Assembly (NCBI RefSeq): GCF_014237865.1 | Contig: NZ_JACJUU010000011.1 | Span: forward strand, 24,066-88,065 | DNA from: Pusillimonas minor | GTDB taxonomy: Bacteria; Pseudomonadota; Gammaproteobacteria; Burkholderiales; Burkholderiaceae_B | Direction: 5' to 3' | DNA: 64,000 bases | Part shown: in pieces, positions 59,212 through 64,000 of the stretch | Layout of the letters: every line of letters starts with the position of its first letter | Numbering within the stretch: the first letter of the stretch is position 1 | Program-made: the position numbers and the translations under genes | The notes under the pieces: model-generated | Databases searched by the model: none | The model's input: the letters and a program-made list of their open reading frames with translations, nothing else | What the model was told of the DNA's origin: nothing

Positions 59212-60198
59212 TTAGCCGTTAAAGCCGGGGTGGCTGGTATCGTGACGATGCCCGCCATCCCGGCAATTTTCATTGTCGAGCTCGATTTCGATGGTGGTGT
59301 GGGCCAGCCGGAATTGCGCCAGCGCGGCGTGTAATTGCGTTTTGATGGCCTGGTAGTCATCGATAGACAGGTCGTTGCCCACGACGACATGCGCCGTCAG
59401 TACGTGATGTTCGCCGTCGAGCGACCATAAATGCAAATGGTGCAAGGCCTGCGTTTGGGGCAGGGCAAGCAAAGCGGTTTGAATGTCGTGCAGAAGTTTA
59501 TGGTCGGGCGTGGCCTGAAAAAACAGCCGCCCGGTTGCCCAAAGCATGCGTACCACATTAACCAGAATGAACAACGTGAACGCAATAGACAGCAGCGGGT
59601 CGAGTATGGGCCAGTCGACGAAATGCAGCACCACAGACACGATCAGTACGGCCACCCAACCCAGTACATCTTCCAGCAGATGCCAGTTCATGACTTTTTC
59701 GTTCAATGACTCGCCACCATGCAGCTTGTAGGCCGCATAGCCATTAACGGCAATGCCCAAAAGCGCCAAAGCGAACATGCCTTCGGTCATGGGCATAACC
59801 GGGTTTTGCAGGCGTTGTATGGCTTCGGAAAGCACCCAGATTGACGCGATAACAAGAATGATGGCGTTAAGCAGGGCACTGAACAGTGAGGCGCGCTTTA
59901 GCCCGTAGGTGAACGCGGGTGTTGCCGTGCTGCGTTTGCCCAGTCGCTGCAGCAGCCAGGCGCTGCCTAATGCCAGGCTGTCGCCCAGGTCGTGTACGGC
60001 GTCGGCCATGATGGCTGTACTTTGGGTTAACCAGCCGCCGATCAGTTCGATGATGGTGAAGCAAAAATTGAGTAAAAACGCGATACCCAGACGGTCGGGT
60101 GCGACGTCGTGGTGGTGCCCGTGTCCGTGGTGATGGGCGTGTTCGTGGCGCGTGCAATCTTCACGAGGCTGACCGGAGTGCTGATGGGTGTTGGACAT
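59212..60198 (-). CDS. Cation diffusion facilitator (zinc-type metal exporter)
   Basis: A 328-residue CDF transporter with six transmembrane helices. The N-terminus is His-rich (HEHAHHHGHGHHH, 18-30). The TM2 metal site is H69-x3-D73 in VHDLGDSLALG, the TM5 site is the H-x3-D of NWHLLEDVLGW, and a cytoplasmic metallochaperone-like domain follows. H/D pairs in both helices are usual for Zn (or Co/Cd) export by proton antiport. The ATG at 60198 is chosen because MSNTHQH begins the His-rich leader; the frame is open to 60372. It is divergent from the gentisate dioxygenase gene. Confidence 0.92.
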   Translation of the reverse strand: MSNTHQHSGQPREDCTRHEHAHHHGHGHHHDVAPDRLGIAFLLNFCFTIIELIGGWLTQSTAIMADAVHDLGDSLALGSAWLLQRLGKRSTATPAFTYGLKRASLFSALLNAIILVIASIWVLSEAIQRLQNPVMPMTEGMFALALLGIAVNGYAAYKLHGGESLNEKVMNWHLLEDVLGWVAVLIVSVVLHFVDWPILDPLLSIAFTLFILVNVVRMLWATGRLFFQATPDHKLLHDIQTALLALPQTQALHHLHLWSLDGEHHVLTAHVVVGNDLSIDDYQAIKTQLHAALAQFRLAHTTIEIELDNENCRDGGHRHDTSHPGFNG

Positions 60199-60230
60199 TG
60201 TGTTGTGACAGAAAAAGAAGGCTACTGCGG

Positions 60231-60274
60231 CTTGCCTGGAATGGGCGCTGCGTGCATTGCCCATTCTAGGCAAG
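60231..60274. repeat. 16-bp near-perfect inverted repeat upstream of the CDF gene
   Basis: Left arm CTTGCCTGGAATGGGC (60231-60246) and right arm GCCCATTCTAGGCAAG (60259-60274) match at 15 of 16 positions; the single mismatch can be a G-U wobble in RNA. The loop is 12 nt. It lies 33 bp upstream of the CDF ATG and about 185 bp from the gentisate dioxygenase start. It could be an operator or a leader hairpin in the CDF mRNA. Confidence 0.75.
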
Positions 60275-60459
60275 CTTCCCCACGTTACGCTATTACATCT
60301 GGTGCACCTTTGGGCAATGCGGCGCGGATCGGCGGCCACATTCAGCATATGAATGCACGGTATAAGCGCCATGATGCCCTTGCATCACCGTTGCGGCGTT
60401 TGCGGCAGGTAAAATTAAAAAAATAACCCTTTGCCCAATCGACCAGGAGGTAACGACCT

Positions 60460-61548
60460 ATGAAACCCGATAATGCCGGCGGCCACAACGCCATGGCCCC
60501 TGAAGATACCCCGGAATTGCGCCAGCTGTATGCCGATTTCGAGTCGTTGCACATCATGCCGCTCTGGACGCAAACGGGTTCCCTGATGCCGCAGCATCCT
60601 GCCCCTCAGGCGGTGCCTCATGTGTGGAAATGGTCCAAGTTATACCCAGCTGCCAAGCGCTCCGGCGACCTGGTGCCGGTTGGGCGCGGCGGCGAACGTC
60701 GTGCCTTAGGGCTGGCCAACCCGGGTTTGGGTGGGCGCGCCTATGTCAGCCCTACGCTGTGGGCCGCCATTCAGTATTTGGGCCCCAAAGAAACGGCGCC
60801 CGAGCACCGTCATGCTCAAAACGCCTTCCGTTTTGTGGTCGAAGGTGAGGGCGTCTGGACAGTCGTCAGCGGCGACCCCGTGCGCATGAGCCGGGGCGAT
60901 TTCCTGCTGACACCGGGCTGGAACTTTCATGGCCACCAGAACGTCACCGACAAGCCCATGGCCTGGATCGACGGTCTCGATATCCCGTTCTCGTACCAGA
61001 ATGACGTCGGCTTCTTCGAGTTTGGCCCCGAAAAACTCTCAGACGAGACCACGCCCGAGTTTTCGCGTGGCGAACGGTTGTGGTGTCACCCAGGCTTGCG
61101 CCCCTTGTCGGGCTTGCAGGCCACCATCAGCTCGCCTATTGGGGCCTATCGCTGGGAGCACACCGATCGTGCCCTGGCCGAGCAGCTTCGCCTTGAAGAA
61201 GAGGGGCACCCGGGTGTGTTCGAACCTGGCCACGCCGCCGTACGTTACGTTAACCCCACCACCGGGGGCGACGTCATGCCCACCATCCGCGCCCAGTTTC
61301 ACCGCTTGCGCGCAGGTGCGCAAAGCGCGCCCCGCCGCGAAGTTGGTTCTAGCGTATTTCAGGTTTTCGAGGGGCGTGGCGCGGTTGTGCTTAACGGCGA
61401 AACGCACAAGCTTGATGTCGGCGACCTGTTCGTTGTGCCGTCGTGGGTGCAGTGGTCATTGCAGGCCGAGACGCAGTTCGATTTGTTCCACTTCTCCGAC
61501 GCGCCCATTATGGAGCGCCTTAACTTTGACCGCGTTCAGGTGGGCTAA
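60460..61548 (+). CDS. Gentisate 1,2-dioxygenase
   Basis: A 362-residue bicupin Fe(II) dioxygenase that cleaves gentisate to maleylpyruvate. The N-terminal cupin carries the metal ligands H116 and H118 (APEHRHAQNAFRF) and H157/H159 (WNFHGHQN). WIDGLDIPF and the C-terminal cupin (GSSVFQVFEGRGAVVLNGE, FVVPSWVQWSL) match gentisate dioxygenases. A strong AGGAGG lies 9 nt before the ATG. Maleylpyruvate isomerase and fumarylpyruvate hydrolase are not adjacent, so either they are elsewhere or the substrate differs. The 3' end overlaps the opposite gene by 29 nt. Confidence 0.9.
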   Translation: MKPDNAGGHNAMAPEDTPELRQLYADFESLHIMPLWTQTGSLMPQHPAPQAVPHVWKWSKLYPAAKRSGDLVPVGRGGERRALGLANPGLGGRAYVSPTLWAAIQYLGPKETAPEHRHAQNAFRFVVEGEGVWTVVSGDPVRMSRGDFLLTPGWNFHGHQNVTDKPMAWIDGLDIPFSYQNDVGFFEFGPEKLSDETTPEFSRGERLWCHPGLRPLSGLQATISSPIGAYRWEHTDRALAEQLRLEEEGHPGVFEPGHAAVRYVNPTTGGDVMPTIRAQFHRLRAGAQSAPRREVGSSVFQVFEGRGAVVLNGETHKLDVGDLFVVPSWVQWSLQAETQFDLFHFSDAPIMERLNFDRVQVG

Positions 61549-63331
61549 ATAAAGACAGCAATTGTCTGACCTCTTCGTCCGATGCCAGGGCGCCCGTTTG
61601 GGCGCTTTGGCATTTCTGGGCGTCGACGACAGTAAACGTGGCGCAGCGATTGAAGGGCAGGCCGGTCGTCAGGAACTCGGTGTTCTGGATGACGACGACC
61701 AAATGACCGGCCTGAGGGTTGCCCAGTTGGATCAGACATCTGTCGAACAGGTTCTGATGCAGGGTTGGTAGCAGTTTCTGATGGCTTGACCACGTCTGGT
61801 TTGGCGTGCACAAAAACGCATTGACCCCGCTTTGGCAAAGCGTTGCGTGCCGTTCTTGTGCGGCCTGCAGGGCTTCTGGGCCACCTAAATACACGTCAAT
61901 GGGGATATGCGCGCCATTGGGTAGCAAATGAGCGATAAGGGCTGGTAGGGTGCGCAACGATGCCGGTCCGCCGCCCAAGAGGGGGGCTACGTTGACCTCG
62001 TTGATGATGGCGCCGTTTTCGTACCAAGGGCGTGTGATGTCGGTGCTCATGATGTCCACCCCTGCCGCGTTCAGCCCGAACACTTGGGCGGCGCGGATGG
62101 CCAAGGCAATGTTCTCGGGATGAATGTGGTCCGTCATCTCGAGGTCGATACCGCCCCAGGCAGTAGATTCAATATCGCGTAGCGGCGCCCATTGCCCGGC
62201 CGGCAATACATCGTTCAAAGACAAACCGTACAGTTGTAAGCAGGCCTGTGTTTGCGTGTCGTCGGGTAAAGGGGGCTTGCGTTGCCATACGGGTAGGCCC
62301 TGGCGCCTTTCGTTGGCCCTGCGTATCAAGTCTGCAATTGTGTTGACGCCATCGCCCTCGACGGCAATGGGTAAACGCTTGACGGCATAAACCATTTTGT
62401 CTTTGACGACCAGGACGCGATGGCACACGCAGGGCGCCCAGGCCTCGACCAACACCTGTGGCGAATACTGCTGTGCCGCCAAAAAAGCGCTGCGCAGGGC
62501 TTCTTCACCCTGGGGCAACACGGTAATACCCTCGCCCCGGTCGCGATCGACAGGCTTGATGACGACGCTGTTGCCTAATTGTCGGGCCAGCTCAAACGCC
62601 TGGACTTCGGTGTTTGCAACACCGTGTTGGGCGGCAGGTAGGCCTGCCTGGCTTAGCCATTGCGCCGCCCAGTATTTATGCTGGGCGGTTTCGCAACCCA
62701 AGGCCGTATCGCCCCATAACTGGCTGCTGCGAACGCGCGTCTGGCGTTCGCCCCAACCTATCTGAAAAATACCATTGCCAGTGTGCCGCCATGGCATCCC
62801 TGCAGCCTGAGCCGTGCGCAGCAAATGATATGTGGACTGGCTGAGCGGGACTGCGGATCTGGCTGGCAGGCGGATTTCAGTGTCGATTTCGTTGGAGAGT
62901 TGGTCGATGGTGCCGGGGGTGTGCACCGGGTTCGCCAGGTTCAGCACCAGGGTTGTAACGCGTGAATACAGCTGGTGCAACAGGGGCGGCGGGAAGTAGT
63001 CGATGGCCGGCACCGCCAGTGTCATGGCCCAGCCGCCTGGCTGGTCGGGCATGGGGCGGCATGCCAGTATTTTGCCCGCATCGAAGGTGGGTAAATACAC
63101 CGAGCGTTGCAGCTCGGCGGCAACCTGCAAAATGCGGGCCGACAGCGCCATGACCAGCGTCTGGCCTGGCGCCCATTCGGGGCGCAGCGGCAAGGCCCCC
63201 GGCCGAAACGCCACTAAAGCGGCCAGTCGGGCATCTAGGGTTTCAAGCGACAGGGCCGGCGATAACGCCTTGAACTGCAGGGTGAGTGATTGGTCGTGTT
63301 GAGACAACCCGAAACGGTAACCGGCGCGCAC
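61520..63331 (-). CDS. Cyanophycin-synthetase-like ATP-grasp ligase lacking the Mur ligase domain (CphA2-like)
   Basis: A 603-residue protein aligning with the first two domains of CphA. An N-terminal domain (about 1-185; SARILQVAAELQRSVY recalls the CphA N domain) leads into FQIGWGERQTRVRSSQLWG (189-207), a CphA hallmark. The ATP-grasp follows (about 215-455): HKYWAAQWLSQAGLP, VVIKPVDRDRGEGITV with K259, EGDGVNTIADLIRRAN, and metal-binding GVDIMS and INEVNVAP. CphA1's Mur-ligase half (Walker A and about 400 residues) is missing; a 150-residue tail of unknown fold replaces it. CphA2 enzymes of this layout polymerise beta-Asp-Arg dipeptides. The start is a GTG 14 nt after osmC. No cphB is in view. 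Confidence 0.75.
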   Translation of the reverse strand: MRAGYRFGLSQHDQSLTLQFKALSPALSLETLDARLAALVAFRPGALPLRPEWAPGQTLVMALSARILQVAAELQRSVYLPTFDAGKILACRPMPDQPGGWAMTLAVPAIDYFPPPLLHQLYSRVTTLVLNLANPVHTPGTIDQLSNEIDTEIRLPARSAVPLSQSTYHLLRTAQAAGMPWRHTGNGIFQIGWGERQTRVRSSQLWGDTALGCETAQHKYWAAQWLSQAGLPAAQHGVANTEVQAFELARQLGNSVVIKPVDRDRGEGITVLPQGEEALRSAFLAAQQYSPQVLVEAWAPCVCHRVLVVKDKMVYAVKRLPIAVEGDGVNTIADLIRRANERRQGLPVWQRKPPLPDDTQTQACLQLYGLSLNDVLPAGQWAPLRDIESTAWGGIDLEMTDHIHPENIALAIRAAQVFGLNAAGVDIMSTDITRPWYENGAIINEVNVAPLLGGGPASLRTLPALIAHLLPNGAHIPIDVYLGGPEALQAAQERHATLCQSGVNAFLCTPNQTWSSHQKLLPTLHQNLFDRCLIQLGNPQAGHLVVVIQNTEFLTTGLPFNRCATFTVVDAQKCQSAQTGALASDEEVRQLLSLFSPPERGQS

Positions 63332-63345
63332 GCGCGACCCCGCTT

Positions 63346-63792
63346 TTACTTAAGCCGCGTGTTTTCGCTGTCGAATACTTCGATGGTAATAGGAATGCCC
63401 TGGCCAACACTTTGCGTGACGGTACAGAAGGCCTCGAAAGACGACAGGACGCGATCCATATGTTGCAGTGATGCGGCAGGCACACCCAGTGTAAGCGAGG
63501 CCTGCATGTGCGTGATGCGCAAGCGCCCCTGTTCGTTGCGGCCGATTTCGGCCGTGACTTTGCACTGAATGGGCTGCGGATCTTGCTTATACTTTTTAAT
63601 CGCAAAAAACAGGGAGTCGGCTAGACAGTTCCCGACAGCGGCCGCCAGAAACTGTGCCGGCGAGGGGCCTTTGCCTTCACCAATGGGGGCAGGTTCGTCG
63701 CCCAGTACAGTGGGGATGCCCTCACCAAAAGAAATTTCGAACTGGAAGTCTTTTTGCTGGCGTAAATGAACGGATGTAGCGTTTTCGGACAT
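63346..63792 (-). CDS. OsmC-family hydroperoxide reductase
   Basis: A 148-residue OsmC/Ohr-like protein. Two conserved cysteines are present: one in AVGNCLADSLFF and one in FEAFCTVTQSVGQGIPI, the pair that reduces organic hydroperoxides or protects from oxidants. GKGPSPAQFLAAAVGNC is the family signature. The ATG at 63792 has GAGG about 6 nt upstream; the frame is open to 63828. It is transcribed into the CphA2-like gene 14 nt downstream, so the two are probably one operon. Confidence 0.88.
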   Translation of the reverse strand: MSENATSVHLRQQKDFQFEISFGEGIPTVLGDEPAPIGEGKGPSPAQFLAAAVGNCLADSLFFAIKKYKQDPQPIQCKVTAEIGRNEQGRLRITHMQASLTLGVPAASLQHMDRVLSSFEAFCTVTQSVGQGIPITIEVFDSENTRLK

Positions 63793-63854
63793 GGCGGCCT
63801 CGGTGAAATTAGCGTAGTTGTTAATCATACCTGCTAGTTTTCAAGCCTGAATGC

Positions 63855-63878
63855 AAAAAAGGCGCTCATGCGAGCGCC
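63855..63878 (-). terminator. Intrinsic terminator for the right-edge minus-strand gene
   Basis: GGCGCTC (63861-63867), loop ATGC, GAGCGCC (63872-63878). Read on the minus strand, the stem is followed by six T residues (63855-63860). It lies 55 nt after the stop at 63933 and upstream of osmC. Confidence 0.8.
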
Positions 63879-63890
63879 GCAGACTGTTGA

Positions 63891-63927
63891 TAAACCCCCT
63901 GTTTTTTGCAGCGGGGTTTATTTTTTT
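63891..63927 (+). terminator. Plus-strand terminator-like hairpin with T tract
   Basis: TAAACCCC (63891-63898) pairs with GGGGTTTA (63913-63920), an inner CTG/CAG extends the stem, and seven T residues follow (63921-63927). It has the form of an intrinsic terminator for plus-strand transcription, although no plus-strand gene precedes it within 2 kb. Confidence 0.6.
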
Positions 63928-63932
63928 GTCTG

Positions 63933-64000
63933 TTAGATCATCGCAGGTCGTTTTGTCGTTAAAGCCAGCAATGAGCGCAGCGCGTTGATTTGCGCGCCGA
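63933..64000 (-). CDS. C-terminal end of an unidentified protein cut by the right edge
   Basis: A minus-strand frame enters from the right edge and stops at TAA (63933-63935), encoding a tail that reads INALRSLLALTTKRPAMI at its end. The frame is supported by a terminator hairpin placed 55 nt after the stop. Too little is visible to name the protein. Confidence 0.45.
   Translation of the reverse strand, partial: GAQINALRSLLALTTKRPAMI

Overview
The window looks like a GC-rich chromosomal segment of a betaproteobacterium in Burkholderiales, most likely family Alcaligenaceae (Bordetella/Pusillimonas-like). The evidence is the protein sequences I recognise (ArgB, GmhA, PanC and MetH read like Bordetella versions) and conserved neighbourhoods: argB with a HAD nucleotidase, yraN-gmhA-dolP opposite rsmI, kdsD-kdsC-lptC-lptA-lptB-hpf-ptsN-hprK-rapZ, ubiE-ubiJ-ubiB, DUF3460-scpA-panC and pilD-coaE-zapD. 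The genus cannot be fixed from the sequence alone. No rRNA, CRISPR array, insertion sequence, phage gene or plasmid function was seen. There is one tRNA. No stretch longer than about 300 bases lacks a gene.

Layout. 0-7 kb: the tail of an unidentified protein and a MoeB-like E1 enzyme, then arginine biosynthesis (argB), a periplasmic TlpA thioredoxin, the envelope lipoprotein DolP, GmhA/DiaA, YraN, RsmI and RlpA. 7-13.6 kb: one long minus-strand envelope and PTS-Ntr block (kdsD, kdsC, lptC, lptA, lptB, hpf, ptsN, hprK, rapZ, rlpA). rpoN, usually found between lptB and hpf, is absent. 13.6-31.9 kb: apt, ilvA, a 1314-residue FAD/Fe-S dehydrogenase, PhoB-PhoR, ubiquinone genes (ubiE, ubiJ, ubiB) with a Tim44-domain protein, a di-iron ferritin-like protein, the ADP-heptose enzyme RfaE2, TolC, a Pcm-like methyltransferase, and thiD-thiG.

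32-43.5 kb: cobalamin-dependent methionine synthase, an XRE/MmyB regulator tail-to-tail with an MFS exporter, DUF3460-scpA-panC, a receiver-less LuxR-type regulator, a lipoprotein, a shortened prepilin peptidase, coaE and zapD. 43.7-52.6 kb: a complete tripartite RND efflux operon (mdtA-mdtB-mdtC plus an OprM/NodT outer-membrane channel), with overlapping genes. 52.6-55.6 kb: a Nudix hydrolase fused to a degenerate ThiE-like domain, a DUF815 AAA ATPase, octaprenyl diphosphate synthase and tRNA-Pro(CGG).

55.8-64 kb is the most accessory-looking part. A CatR/BenM-type LysR regulator is followed by catB-catC-catA (catechol to 3-oxoadipate enol-lactone) with a textbook ATAC-N7-GTAT site. Next come a zinc-type CDF exporter, a lone gentisate 1,2-dioxygenase, a Mur-ligase-less cyanophycin-synthetase-like ATP-grasp ligase (CphA2-like) and an OsmC peroxidase. 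The best candidate for something poorly described is the CphA2-like ligase with its unexplained C-terminal domain. Other points of interest are a 16-bp inverted repeat ahead of the CDF gene, the missing rpoN, and a short motif repeated ahead of several genes.
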